Of a stretch of DNA of 64,000 nucleotides, positions 25,933 to 35,134 are shown piece by piece. Source of the stretch: Pseudobutyrivibrio ruminis (GTDB lineage Bacteria; Bacillota; Clostridia; Lachnospirales; Lachnospiraceae); contig SVER01000003.1 in the NCBI GenBank assembly GCA_015057315.1, positions 62,001 to 126,000 of the forward strand, in the 5' to 3' direction. Numbering within the stretch: the stretch's first letter is position 1; each line of letters begins with the position of its first letter. The notes below the pieces were generated by a model that saw only the letters and a list, made by a program, of their open reading frames with translations, was not told the origin of the DNA and ran no database searches. Made by a program: the position numbers and the translations under genes.

Positions 25933-26718
25933 ATGGTAGACAATAATCAATACAAGAAAGTATATACATACGCTCTAGGCTTCCTAGAGAAAAATAAGCC
26001 TGAGGGAATAAATCTTGCACCATATTATGAAGCGGATTCAAAATGTACAACTCTTGAAGGCGTATTTAAACGATTTGTAATCTCTGCACAAAACTATCAA
26101 TCTATGCCCAATGTCATTGGAATAACAAGAAATGCTGATAGGAAAAAGAGAATCGAGGAAATACTTCGTAATTACGATATAGGATATGTAAGCACATTGA
26201 ATGCAGATGATTTATATAATAGATTCCGAGATGAATTCAATATAACAAGTAAAGATTGCAAGCAAAACAGCTGGTATAAATGGAGTCATGCTATTGTTGA
26301 TTCAGCTGTATTCTTAAGTGAGTTTAGCACATACGAGGATTTTGACAATTTTGTAAATCTATTTGATTATAATGTGCATACCAGAATGGCTTTACCTCTA
26401 TTAATAGCCGAAAAGATAAGTGGTATTGGATTCGCTTTAGCATGTGACATGTTAAAGGAACTTGGGTATGTCAGTTATCCTAAACCAGATGTTCATTTGA
26501 TGGATGTTTTTGCAGAGCTTGGATTATGCAAGCGTGACCCACTGGATACATTTGAGGCAGTAGTAAAGATGGCCGAAGTATGTGGTGAGACACCATATAA
26601 GGTTGATAAGGTGTTTTGGCTGATTTGCTCGGGTAGATATTATAAAGATGATATGGAGAATAATAAAGTAAGACCACTAAAAAAGGAATTTATAGAAGAG
26701 GCTAAAGGATTGTTATAA
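25933..26718 (+). CDS. HhH-containing DNA glycosylase-like protein
   Basis: A 261-residue protein. The C-terminal half has a helix-hairpin-helix-like segment (EKISGIGFALACDMLKELG) followed by YPKPDVHLMDVF, then DKVFWLICSGRYY. The Asp in PDVH occupies a position like the catalytic Asp of HhH-GPD base-excision glycosylases. The N-terminal half is unassigned. Glycosylase or lyase action on damaged or modified DNA is therefore possible. It sits in an island with toxin-antitoxin genes, so recognition of modified phage DNA is an alternative. Confidence 0.5.
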   Translation: MVDNNQYKKVYTYALGFLEKNKPEGINLAPYYEADSKCTTLEGVFKRFVISAQNYQSMPNVIGITRNADRKKRIEEILRNYDIGYVSTLNADDLYNRFRDEFNITSKDCKQNSWYKWSHAIVDSAVFLSEFSTYEDFDNFVNLFDYNVHTRMALPLLIAEKISGIGFALACDMLKELGYVSYPKPDVHLMDVFAELGLCKRDPLDTFEAVVKMAEVCGETPYKVDKVFWLICSGRYYKDDMENNKVRPLKKEFIEEAKGLL

Positions 26719-26792
26719 AAAGGGCTGAATCATAGTGAGTAGCTAATTAGAGATAATCCTTGTGACAATTCTGTGTCCACACCCCATATTTA

Positions 26793-26965
26793 TTGAATAA
26801 CCCTACCATATTCAATATAATTAATACATAATGATTAATCCGTGGAGTAAATCTGGCCACGGACGGGGAAGCTAGGCTAATTTAAAACTGAACGCTTGGT
26901 GGGGAGTAATGGTAATATGGTAATAATTTAAGGGCTTCGCACCTAGTGGTGCGGGGCCCTTTTAG
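26793..26965 (+). ncRNA. candidate small RNA with own promoter and terminator
   Basis: TTGAAT (26793-26798), a 17-base spacer and TATAAT (26816-26821) form a strong promoter. About 135 bases later there is a GC-rich terminator (AAGGGCTTCGCACC and GGTGCGGGGCCCTT, with a TAGT loop). Between them is no open frame of note, but CCGTGG (26840) can pair with CCACGG (26856). The whole is a stand-alone transcription unit, or a leader that ends before the epimerase gene at 27039. I do not match it to a known RNA family. Confidence 0.55.
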
Positions 26966-27038
26966 AGTATAAATAAATGATGAAAAAGCGCCGATATAGA
27001 CTATATGTGAATTATAAACCACAGAAAGGAAAAGAAAA

Positions 27039-27974
27039 ATGAAGGCATTAATTACAGGTGGAGCAGGGTTTATAGGATCTAATTTGGTTGAATTACTGGT
27101 GAAAGAAGGTCATGAGGTTAGAGTCTTTGATAATTTATCATCAGGTCACATTGAAAACATATCAGAATATATAAATGGCAAAGATATTGAATATATTGGG
27201 GGAGATGTAAGAGATGCGGATGCATTATGTAGAGCTATGAAAAACATTGATGTTGTTTATCATATGGCAGCTTCAGTTGGCCGCCAAAGATCTATAGATA
27301 ATCCTGCGTTGGATTCAACAATCAATCTTGTTGGAACTGTTAATGTCTTGGAGGGTATGAGACATAATGATGTGCACAAGATTGTTTATTCGTCTTCAGC
27401 AGCAATATTTGGAGAGTTAAAGACTCCTTCTATTGACGAAGACCATATACAGAACGCGGATTCGCCTTATGGAGTTAGTAAATTAGCGGCTGAGAAAATG
27501 ATATTATCATATTCTGGGATTCATAATATAGTAGGTATTTGTTTGAGATATTTTAACATATATGGTAAAAATCAACGATTTGATGCATATGGAAATGTTA
27601 TTCCTATTTTTGCCAAAAGAATATTTGACGGTGAGCATATTAGCATTTATGGAGATGGAGAACAAACAAGAGATTTTGTAAATGTATCAGATGTTGCAAG
27701 AGCAAATTATATAAGTTCTATTAAATGTGAACAAACATCAATTTATAATTTAGGTAGTGGCACAACAATAACAATAAACGAACTTGCGAGCATGATGAAG
27801 AAGATTGCTAATAAAGATGTAATAATTGATTATTTACCAGAGAGAGTGGGAGATGTGAAACATTGCAAAGCGGATGCTTCTAAGATTGCAAGAGAGCTGG
27901 GATTTAGAGTAGAAAAGGATTTGGATGAGGGATTAAATGAATATATTTCATGGTATAGAGATAATTGTGTTTAA
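27039..27974 (+). CDS. NAD-dependent sugar-nucleotide epimerase/dehydratase
   Basis: A 311-residue extended short-chain dehydrogenase. GGAGFIGSNL binds NAD, YSSSAAIFGE and YGVSKLAAEK carry the Ser-Tyr-Lys catalytic set, and the C-terminal LPERVGDVKHC is typical of UDP-glucose/UDP-glucuronate 4-epimerases. It makes or interconverts a nucleotide sugar for the glycan cluster that follows. It is the first gene of the cluster and has AAAGGAA before the ATG. The exact sugar is not determinable. Confidence 0.88.
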   Translation: MKALITGGAGFIGSNLVELLVKEGHEVRVFDNLSSGHIENISEYINGKDIEYIGGDVRDADALCRAMKNIDVVYHMAASVGRQRSIDNPALDSTINLVGTVNVLEGMRHNDVHKIVYSSSAAIFGELKTPSIDEDHIQNADSPYGVSKLAAEKMILSYSGIHNIVGICLRYFNIYGKNQRFDAYGNVIPIFAKRIFDGEHISIYGDGEQTRDFVNVSDVARANYISSIKCEQTSIYNLGSGTTITINELASMMKKIANKDVIIDYLPERVGDVKHCKADASKIARELGFRVEKDLDEGLNEYISWYRDNCV

Positions 27975-28003
27975 TTCTTAGAAGATTAAAAAGTAGGTTA
28001 TTA

Positions 28004-29173
28004 ATGGTGAAAAAGCTAGTATCGATAATTATACCTGTATACAATGGATCAAATTATGTGGCCGAGGCAGTTGAAAGTGCACTAAATCAAACATATGAAA
28101 ACGTAGAGGTTATAGTAGTAAATGATGGTTCTGACGATAATGGTAAAACAAGAGAAGTACTGAAACAGTATGATAATCGTATCATATATATAGAAAAAGA
28201 TAATGGTGGTGTTGCTTCTGCATTAAATGAAGGAATTAGAAATATGTCAGGCGATTATTTCGCCTGGTTATCACATGATGATATTTTTGAAAAGACAAAA
28301 ATAGAAAAGCAGATGAATGCAATAAATGCCTGTGGTGACAAGATGAGAATATCTGTAATGAATTATGTCTTTTTTGATGATAAAACCAAGCAGGAGGTCG
28401 CAACAGATTTTCAGAATTATTATCCGATAGATATAATAGAAAATTCCATTTTTTTGCTACTATGGGGAGAACTTCATTTTAGCAGTTTGTTATTTAGCAA
28501 AAAGCATTTTGATAGAGTCGGTCTTTTTAATGAACAATTAAAAACTGCTCAAGATAACGAGTTTTTGTTTAGGCTACTACGAAACCAAAGAATAAGCTTT
28601 ATAAATGATGTTGGAAGTTATGTAAGATTGCATGAAAATGCAGGTACATCGCAATATAGAAGTGTAGTTCAGGCTGAGAATAAAAAATTCTATGAATGGG
28701 TAAGTAATATGTTAACCGTTGAGGAATTAAAAAGCATTGGAGGTTTGGAAAAGAGGACTAAGGACAAAATAAATGGAATAATACAAAGCCTTGGACCATA
28801 TAAGGAGAGCAACGTATCTAATAAAGAGATATGTGAATTAAATCTTGTGATATGTGGCGCAGGAGTATATGGAAGACGATTAAATTTTGAATTATATTCT
28901 AATAATCTGAGACCGTATTGTTTTATTGACAATGATAGAATGAAAAATGGAATGACTATAGATGGGACTAGATGTATGGCAATGAATAAGTGCAGTCTGC
29001 CTAAAGATTCTATTGTAATTATTTCAAATAAATTCTATGAACCCTTATTGAAAATATTAAATGAGAATGGAATAAAAAGAATAATGAAAAAAATAGACAT
29101 AGACGCAATGATTTTGAAGTATTCAGATGAAGATTTGAAGGAAATGATAAAAAGGAAGATGGACAATGTCTAG
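28004..29173 (+). CDS. family-2 glycosyltransferase fused to a Rossmann-like module
   Basis: A 389-residue protein. Residues 1-230 are a GT-A glycosyltransferase (SIIIPVYNGSNYVAEAVESA, VVNDGSDD, and LSHDD as the DxD-like motif). From about residue 275 a separate Rossmann-like unit begins (LVICGAGVYGRRLNF, CFIDNDRMKNGMTIDG, SIVIISNKFYE). The same kind of unit recurs in four neighbouring proteins. ATG 28004 was chosen; the upstream TTG lies inside the epimerase gene. It overlaps the next gene by eight bases. The sugar and acceptor are unknown. Confidence 0.8.
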   Translation: MVKKLVSIIIPVYNGSNYVAEAVESALNQTYENVEVIVVNDGSDDNGKTREVLKQYDNRIIYIEKDNGGVASALNEGIRNMSGDYFAWLSHDDIFEKTKIEKQMNAINACGDKMRISVMNYVFFDDKTKQEVATDFQNYYPIDIIENSIFLLLWGELHFSSLLFSKKHFDRVGLFNEQLKTAQDNEFLFRLLRNQRISFINDVGSYVRLHENAGTSQYRSVVQAENKKFYEWVSNMLTVEELKSIGGLEKRTKDKINGIIQSLGPYKESNVSNKEICELNLVICGAGVYGRRLNFELYSNNLRPYCFIDNDRMKNGMTIDGTRCMAMNKCSLPKDSIVIISNKFYEPLLKILNENGIKRIMKKIDIDAMILKYSDEDLKEMIKRKMDNV

Positions 29174-29609
29174 AATATTAAGACAGCTAAAAAAGCATGA
29201 TAAGGATATTTGTATATATGGATTAGGGAAGATGGGGGCATGTATGTTTTGGTCTTTTAGAGAGTGCGGAATGCAAGAAGACTATTACGCAGATAAAGAT
29301 CCTAATAAACAAAATCTTAATATTGACGGTATTAAATGTATTTCTTTTGATGACTTGTTGAAGAAAGATAGAAGTATCATTCTTATTGTAGCACTGTATG
29401 ACTATAAATCGGTTGTAAAATCGTTTGTTACAATGGGATTTAAAAACGTATATAACTACAAAGAGGTACTGCATGCTATAAGAAAAGAGCCTAAGAGAAA
29501 TTTTAAGCAGATAAGGAGTTATGAGGAAGCATATAAAGTAAAGCAAGTTGTAAAAGAATGGCTATGTAGAGGTGTCAAATTAAATATAAATGATTTGCTT
29601 GAGGGTTGA
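29166..29609 (+). CDS. stand-alone Rossmann-like domain protein
   Basis: A 147-residue protein consisting almost only of the Rossmann-like unit: ICIYGLGKMGACMFWSF (nucleotide-binding-like glycine loop), YYADKDPNKQNLNIDGIKC, then SIILIVALYD. It has the plan of the PglD N-terminal domain, or of the C-terminal domain of sugar C-methyltransferases (my recollection of those families). Having no catalytic partner domain of its own, it may bind a sugar nucleotide or scaffold other enzymes of the cluster. Confidence 0.6.
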   Translation: MSRILRQLKKHDKDICIYGLGKMGACMFWSFRECGMQEDYYADKDPNKQNLNIDGIKCISFDDLLKKDRSIILIVALYDYKSVVKSFVTMGFKNVYNYKEVLHAIRKEPKRNFKQIRSYEEAYKVKQVVKEWLCRGVKLNINDLLEG

Positions 29610-29611
29610 TA

Positions 29612-30829
29612 ATGAAAGTATTAGAAGTAAACTTTGCAGATTTGATGGGACATATTTTTAATGGTTATGATTTGATGAATTCATTAAATCTCAAGAAAGA
29701 ATTTGATATAAAACAAGTTGTCGAGCATAAGAAATCAGAAAATCCCAATGTTTTAAAGGTATCTGATTATAGCGGTATTTATTATGACTTATACAAGGAA
29801 TTAGAGAATAGATGCCATGTTAGTCATCTTTTTACTGGAACGGGAGAGCAAATATTGCAGTTAAAAGAATATCAAGAAGCGGATATAGTGCATTTCCATA
29901 TACTACACAATAGATTTATATCATTACTAGATTATCCAGATTTATTTAATAATAAAAAAAGTATTTGGACAATTCACGATCCATGGATTTTGACGGCGAA
30001 TTGTGTCTATCCATTAGAATGTCAGAAATGGAAGACATTTTGTGATAAATGCCCCAAAGAAGGAGATTTTAGATATGGAAAAGACAATCTTGCAAATAGC
30101 TTTATGTGGGATGTAAAGAAAAATGTATTAGCTTCAATCAATCCCCATATCGTGGTCTCTTGCGACTATATGAAGCAGTTGCTAGAACAGAGTCCGCTAA
30201 CAAAGCATTTAACAAAAATACATGAAATACCATTTGGTATAGACGCTGGAAAATATGTTTATAATCAAAAAATTCAAAAAAGAAAAAAATATGGATTAAG
30301 TGAAGATAAATTGGTAATTGGCTTTAGAACAGGTGGGAAAATTAAGGGAGGTCAGTATTTATACAAGGCCTTAAAGAAAATAAAGATTAAAGAACCAATA
30401 GAATTGGTTGTAATTGGAGGGGAAGAAAAAATCGGTTATCTGGGTAATAAAATAAAAGTACATCAGTTAGGATGGCTGTACGAAGAAGCCGATGTGATAG
30501 ATTTTCTGGAATGTTGTGATATTTTTGCAATGCCGTCTTTAGCAGAGACTTTTGGATTGATGGCAATAGAAGCAATGGCTGCAGGTTGTGCTGTAATATG
30601 CTTTAATAACACAATTCTTGAAAAAATAACGAATTCGCCTAAATGTGGAGTGGCAGCAGATTATTGTTCTGTCAATTCCTTGAAAAATGAAATAGAAAGA
30701 ATGATAAATAACCCAGATGAAATAAAGCAAAGAGGAAAACTATCCAGGAAGTTCGTTGAAGAAACATATAAATATGACGATTATGTTCGTAAACATGCTC
30801 AGCTTTATAAAGAGATTTATGAGGAGTAA
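29612..30829 (+). CDS. family-4 glycosyltransferase
   Basis: A 405-residue GT-B glycosyltransferase. The donor-binding C-terminal half shows IPFGIDAGKY, a Rossmann core with VVIGGEEKIG, and the retaining-GT4 motif MPSLAETFGLMAIEAMAAG. The N-terminal half contains IWTIHDPWILTANC and a CPLEC..C..CP cysteine group seen in some fungal- and bacterial-type GT4 proteins. GAGGG precedes ATG 29612. It probably adds one sugar to the growing surface glycan. Confidence 0.85.
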   Translation: MKVLEVNFADLMGHIFNGYDLMNSLNLKKEFDIKQVVEHKKSENPNVLKVSDYSGIYYDLYKELENRCHVSHLFTGTGEQILQLKEYQEADIVHFHILHNRFISLLDYPDLFNNKKSIWTIHDPWILTANCVYPLECQKWKTFCDKCPKEGDFRYGKDNLANSFMWDVKKNVLASINPHIVVSCDYMKQLLEQSPLTKHLTKIHEIPFGIDAGKYVYNQKIQKRKKYGLSEDKLVIGFRTGGKIKGGQYLYKALKKIKIKEPIELVVIGGEEKIGYLGNKIKVHQLGWLYEEADVIDFLECCDIFAMPSLAETFGLMAIEAMAAGCAVICFNNTILEKITNSPKCGVAADYCSVNSLKNEIERMINNPDEIKQRGKLSRKFVEETYKYDDYVRKHAQLYKEIYEE

Positions 30830-30831
30830 AG

Positions 30832-31788
30832 ATGTATACGTTTCCATACTATTTATGCAAAAAGAATAGCAATATAGTTTTATATGGCGCAGGTAAATGC
30901 GGTCTATCATTTTATGTTCAACTTAGAATGAATGGATATTGTAATGTGCTTGCCTGGGTAGATAAACGATTCGATTCAGATGTGAAACCCCCATTTGAAA
31001 GCGTAAATAATATTAATAAGTACAATTATGATTATATAGTTATTGCCATTGAGAATTTTCATGTGGCAATGGACGTTAAAGATATACTAATAAAAAATTG
31101 TGTCAACTCAGAGAAAATCGTATGGTCAGCACAATATATAATGACAGATGCTTTTTTTCCATCAGATATGAAGCGTTTGTATGAAGAGTTTGATTTTTAT
31201 ATGGATATCTTTGATGAGTATATGAAGGGGAATATAGAATATGGGGCCGATCAGTATTACCAGAGTAATACGTTGTTAAATTTGTCAGGGGCAAGAAATA
31301 CAGAATACAGAATTCAAGAATATGAAATTAAAAAATTCTTAAATAAGAAAATGAATGTTTTAAATATTGGCTGCAATACTGGATTTTTAGACATTCAAAT
31401 AGCGCCATTTGTCAATCATATTACAGGCATAGATATAAATAAGGGAGTTATAAATGTTGCAAATAAAACTGCGATGCATTTGGAAGTAGAAAATGCTAAT
31501 TTTATTTGTAAAGATGTTATTTCAAAAGGTGTCAGTAATAAATATAACGCCATTTTGCTTCTGGCAGTACATGGAATATTTGAAGATAGTAAAGAGTTTT
31601 TAAAAATCACAGAGGCAATAGAAGAAAAGGGGTACTTGTTATTTGAATCTCATGAAGTCCCTGGAGACGAAACAAGATATATTAATAGATTAAAGCTATT
31701 AGAAGAAAATGGATTTAACAGTTGCTTGTTTAAGATTATCAAAGATGGCGGGATTACTCGAATGTATAGTATTTTGCGGAAGGGTTAG
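30832..31788 (+). CDS. Rossmann-like module fused to SAM methyltransferase
   Basis: A 318-residue protein. Residues 10-100 carry the cluster's Rossmann-like unit (NIVLYGAGKCGLSFYVQL, AWVDKRFDSD). Residues 175-300 form a class I SAM methyltransferase (MNVLNIGCNTGFLDIQIAP, HITGIDINKGVI, FESHEV). It may methylate a sugar of the glycan, as sugar C- or O-methyltransferases do. It starts two bases after the GT4 stop and is part of the same operon. Confidence 0.75.
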   Translation: MYTFPYYLCKKNSNIVLYGAGKCGLSFYVQLRMNGYCNVLAWVDKRFDSDVKPPFESVNNINKYNYDYIVIAIENFHVAMDVKDILIKNCVNSEKIVWSAQYIMTDAFFPSDMKRLYEEFDFYMDIFDEYMKGNIEYGADQYYQSNTLLNLSGARNTEYRIQEYEIKKFLNKKMNVLNIGCNTGFLDIQIAPFVNHITGIDINKGVINVANKTAMHLEVENANFICKDVISKGVSNKYNAILLLAVHGIFEDSKEFLKITEAIEEKGYLLFESHEVPGDETRYINRLKLLEENGFNSCLFKIIKDGGITRMYSILRKG

Positions 31789-31797
31789 ATAATTCAT

Positions 31798-32760
31798 ATG
31801 AATCAGTATAGTGACATAGAATCTTTGTGTGATGATAAGCTATTTCTTTCGAGAGCCGAAGAATGTGAGATTTCTGATGAGCTGGATATACTTATACAAA
31901 AGGCTAAAAGAATCATACGAGAATTATATCCAAATGAGGTGTATACATATTCGTTGCCAGAAAAAGGACATAGATGCAATGTAAAATTGATTCAAAATGA
32001 CACAATAAAATATATTATTTCATTTCCTGATAATACGATTAAAAATGATCTGCGTGAGATAACCAGGATTAAAGAGGCTTTGGGACTAAATAGAGAGCTT
32101 ATAGTGTACGAAGAAGATGGTTTTTGTATAATGCAAATAGCAGATGAGGTGATTGATTGGAATAGGTCAATTATTGTTGATTGTATAAAGAAGCTTCGTC
32201 AAATGCATAATAGTAATTTATCAATCAACAGAGCATTTGTTAATAACTATAGAATTCTAGAAAAAAAATTCAGAGATTCAATAACGGATGCAAAGATTAC
32301 TGAATTATTTGGATGGGATGTATCTGCATGGATTGATACTGAAATAATGACGTACCTCAACAAATATAAGCCAGTTTTATGTCATGGAGATGCTTCATAT
32401 GGAAATGTGTTGCTGTTCAACAATAAAGCCGAATGGATAGATTGGGAATTGCTCCAGATGAGTAATCCGATGTTTGATATTTTTTATTTTTTTGAAAGTT
32501 TGTACAGCGGAAATATGATGAGTGAGCAGATGTCCATACAAGATTTTTTGCATGTTTATTACGAAGATAAAAATTTATCGTCAAAAGAAAAAATGAATGT
32601 GATTTGCATGGGAATATATTTCCTATATTGGAGAATTTTAAATAACGCAAAGTCTGGAATAATCGACGAGGAAACAATCAGGGTTATCAACAGAATAAAA
32701 CTGTTCTGGCAGAAAAAGAAATTTGATGCAATATATAAATACTATATGGGGGACGACTGA
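31798..32760 (+). CDS. APH/choline-kinase-like small-molecule kinase
   Basis: A 320-residue protein with the aminoglycoside phosphotransferase/choline kinase fold. The catalytic loop is LCHGDASYGNVLLF and the metal motif is EWIDWELL. In a surface-glycan operon such enzymes usually phosphorylate choline, ethanolamine or a sugar (for example LicA). A LicC/LicD-like partner is not visible, so the substrate is open. The stop codon overlaps the next start by one base. Confidence 0.75.
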   Translation: MNQYSDIESLCDDKLFLSRAEECEISDELDILIQKAKRIIRELYPNEVYTYSLPEKGHRCNVKLIQNDTIKYIISFPDNTIKNDLREITRIKEALGLNRELIVYEEDGFCIMQIADEVIDWNRSIIVDCIKKLRQMHNSNLSINRAFVNNYRILEKKFRDSITDAKITELFGWDVSAWIDTEIMTYLNKYKPVLCHGDASYGNVLLFNNKAEWIDWELLQMSNPMFDIFYFFESLYSGNMMSEQMSIQDFLHVYYEDKNLSSKEKMNVICMGIYFLYWRILNNAKSGIIDEETIRVINRIKLFWQKKKFDAIYKYYMGDD

Positions 32761-33920
32761 TGAAGTGGACAAATAGAGGGCATGAATTTGATAAAATAGG
32801 TGAAAATTTCAAAAATAAGCAACTCATATTTTATGATATGGCAGAGGATACATACCATCTCTTTAATAGATTACAAAGGATTAATAACAATCTTATTGCT
32901 GCAATCGTAGTCGATGGAGATAAAAGCGATGAAGAAATATGCGGAGTTAAAACTATCACAAAGCTGGAGTTTGCTTCTATGCCGGTTGACAATTATATAG
33001 TGGTTCTCTGTTGTACAAATGCCGCCAATTATCGGGCTCAAGCGCATAGGCAGGCAATCAATTTGGGATATAAAGATGGAGAATCATTGTTCTATTATGA
33101 TACTTTTGAATATTACTATCTGCCGATTTTTTTATATTATTCACTTGGAATATTATATTTTAAGACTTTAAATATGGTGATAACCACAGTGTGTAACTTA
33201 AACTGTAAAGGTTGCTTAAATTACACTTCATATAATAGTAATAAACACAGTTTCACTCTAGAAGAATTAAAGAGAAATGTAGACGTGGTGTTTAATAGAG
33301 TTGATTTTACCGGGCTATTCTTGATATCAGGAGGAGAACCTTTTCTTCATAAGGATATCATTCCTTTAGTAGATTATATCGGTGAGAAATATCGAAAAAA
33401 CATACTGCGATTAAGTATAGTTACAAACGGAACTATTATTCCATCGGAAGAATTAGTTAAATGCTTAAAACGGAACAATGTATATGTGCAGATTGATGAT
33501 TACGGTAGATCAATAGAATCGCTTTCTAAGGCATCAGATATAGAATATATATTAAATGATTACGGTATTAAATGTGAAGTTTTGAGAGTACCATATTGGA
33601 TTAATATGGATCCAGTAGATGAGGACGGCGTTGATATTTTGGCAAAAGTAAATGCCTGCAATGTACCGTTTACCGGAACTAAATCTGGCAGATTATTTGG
33701 TTGTACATATAATCAATTTGCAATCGAAGCAGGGCTTATATCAGTTGATAATTTGGATAATGAATCTCTTGATTTAGAAAAAATATCGGATAAACGTACT
33801 ATACTTGAAATGCAGATGGGATATAGTCCAAATGGATTTTGGGAATTTTGTAAGATGTGTCCTGGGCATGAATGGATGAACAACGATAGTATCGTACCAG
33901 GACAACAACTCGGGAAGTAG
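32760..33920 (+). CDS. radical SAM enzyme with N-terminal Rossmann-like module
   Basis: A 386-residue protein. Residues 18-110 resemble the cluster's Rossmann-like unit in degenerate form (LIFYDMAEDTYHLFNRL, then IAAIVVDGDKSDEEICGVK). From residue 140 it is a radical SAM enzyme: the cluster-binding motif is CNLNCKGCLNY, followed by LISGGEPFLH and TNGTIIPS. Further cysteines near the C-terminus (NACNVPF, FGCTYN, CKMCPGH) could hold an auxiliary iron-sulfur cluster, as in SPASM-like enzymes. Radical chemistry on a glycan precursor or an attached amino acid is likely; the substrate is unknown. Confidence 0.75.
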   Translation: MKWTNRGHEFDKIGENFKNKQLIFYDMAEDTYHLFNRLQRINNNLIAAIVVDGDKSDEEICGVKTITKLEFASMPVDNYIVVLCCTNAANYRAQAHRQAINLGYKDGESLFYYDTFEYYYLPIFLYYSLGILYFKTLNMVITTVCNLNCKGCLNYTSYNSNKHSFTLEELKRNVDVVFNRVDFTGLFLISGGEPFLHKDIIPLVDYIGEKYRKNILRLSIVTNGTIIPSEELVKCLKRNNVYVQIDDYGRSIESLSKASDIEYILNDYGIKCEVLRVPYWINMDPVDEDGVDILAKVNACNVPFTGTKSGRLFGCTYNQFAIEAGLISVDNLDNESLDLEKISDKRTILEMQMGYSPNGFWEFCKMCPGHEWMNNDSIVPGQQLGK

Positions 33921-33930
33921 GTGATATATT

Positions 33931-35133
33931 ATGAAGATTCTTTTGCTTAGCGATTTGCCTCCGTGTATTAATCATACGGGGGGATTATTTCTAGATAGAT
34001 TATGTACATATTTAATCGAAAGTGGATGCGAAATAGTTGCATATATCGTTAAAAATGATGAAGTGTACACTGTTCTGCCGGAAGACAAAAAGCAAAGTAT
34101 AAAATTTAAATTTGACAGGAAACCAAGAGAAAATGTAGGACATACTAAAGGGCCTGTAGCCTCATTAGTATTTGATAGATTTACAAATATTACGTATATA
34201 CCCAAGTTGGAAAAGCGTATCCTAGATTTTATAAACACTGAAAAACCTGATTTGATTTGGGGCGTAATTCAGGGCCAAACAATGACCAAAATAGTCAGAC
34301 CTATTGCTAAGAAGAGTAATATCAAATATATAATTCAATTTTATGATGCAATTAGCTGGTGGTTCCAGGCGAATAGAATAGACAAACTGACTCAGAAAAA
34401 AGTTATGAAAGAATATGCAAAGATGCTTCATAATTCATACTGTTTCATAGGAGCGTCTGAAGAAATGGCTAATGATTACGCATTGAAATATGATATCAAT
34501 CGTAGCGTGGGAATCATGATGCCGTTTGATAAGGGAAATGCTTATAGCGAAAAGATAGAAAGGAATGACAATGATTTTGTTATAGCTATTTCTGGTCAAC
34601 TATATGCGCGAAGTACTATTGCAGCGTTGACAGAGGCATTAACACAGCTGAAATGGCAATATAATGGCAAGAGAATAGTGTTTAGAATTTATGGGCCAGA
34701 AATAGTTTTTTACGGACTTCAAGATGCGCATGTAGAGTATAGAGGCTGGATAGATCAAAAGCAATTATTGCAAGAGTTGAATACGGCTGATTTATTATAT
34801 TGTCCATATAGATTTGATGAACATTTTAAAGAGGTGGCAAGCTATTCGTTCCCAGGCAAATTATCAACATATATGAAGACGGGGGTACCTTTAGTTGTGC
34901 ATGCGCCAGAGTATTCATCAATAGCGTCGTTCATTAAAAAATATGAATGTGGTTATTTGATAGAAACTGTAAATGTAGAAACAATCAAAAAAGAAATAGA
35001 AAAAATTATTAGCGACAATAAAAAAGATGCACTTGTTGTTAGGGCTAATGAAGTGGCAAATGAGGTTTTGTCAGATGAGATTACAAAAAGAAAAATCTTA
35101 TATGCTGTGGGTTTACGAGAAAGTGTGAAATAA
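33931..35133 (+). CDS. family-4 glycosyltransferase
   Basis: A 400-residue GT-B protein. The N-terminus begins MKILLLSDLPPCINHTGG as in GT4 enzymes. The C-terminal domain shows ISGQLYARSTIAAL, a VEYRGWID strand and FPGKLSTYMKTGVPLVVH, which matches the donor-binding EX7E-like region with a Lys in place of the first Glu. It starts ten bases after the radical SAM gene. The acceptor and sugar are unknown. Confidence 0.8.
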   Translation: MKILLLSDLPPCINHTGGLFLDRLCTYLIESGCEIVAYIVKNDEVYTVLPEDKKQSIKFKFDRKPRENVGHTKGPVASLVFDRFTNITYIPKLEKRILDFINTEKPDLIWGVIQGQTMTKIVRPIAKKSNIKYIIQFYDAISWWFQANRIDKLTQKKVMKEYAKMLHNSYCFIGASEEMANDYALKYDINRSVGIMMPFDKGNAYSEKIERNDNDFVIAISGQLYARSTIAALTEALTQLKWQYNGKRIVFRIYGPEIVFYGLQDAHVEYRGWIDQKQLLQELNTADLLYCPYRFDEHFKEVASYSFPGKLSTYMKTGVPLVVHAPEYSSIASFIKKYECGYLIETVNVETIKKEIEKIISDNKKDALVVRANEVANEVLSDEITKRKILYAVGLRESVK

Positions 35134-35134
35134 A

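Noticed and set aside
18917-26718. Prophage
   Set aside because: Only one phage-like ATPase and HTH genes are present; no integrase, terminase, capsid, portal or tail genes, and no attachment repeats were seen.
25607-26718. A single frameshifted gene covering both short proteins
   Set aside because: The two frames are separated by 38 bases with stops, and the second has its own start; the parts do not read as consecutive pieces of one domain.
19900-27000. Insertion sequences or transposases in the accessory islands
   Set aside because: No transposase-like protein and no terminal inverted repeats with target duplications were found.
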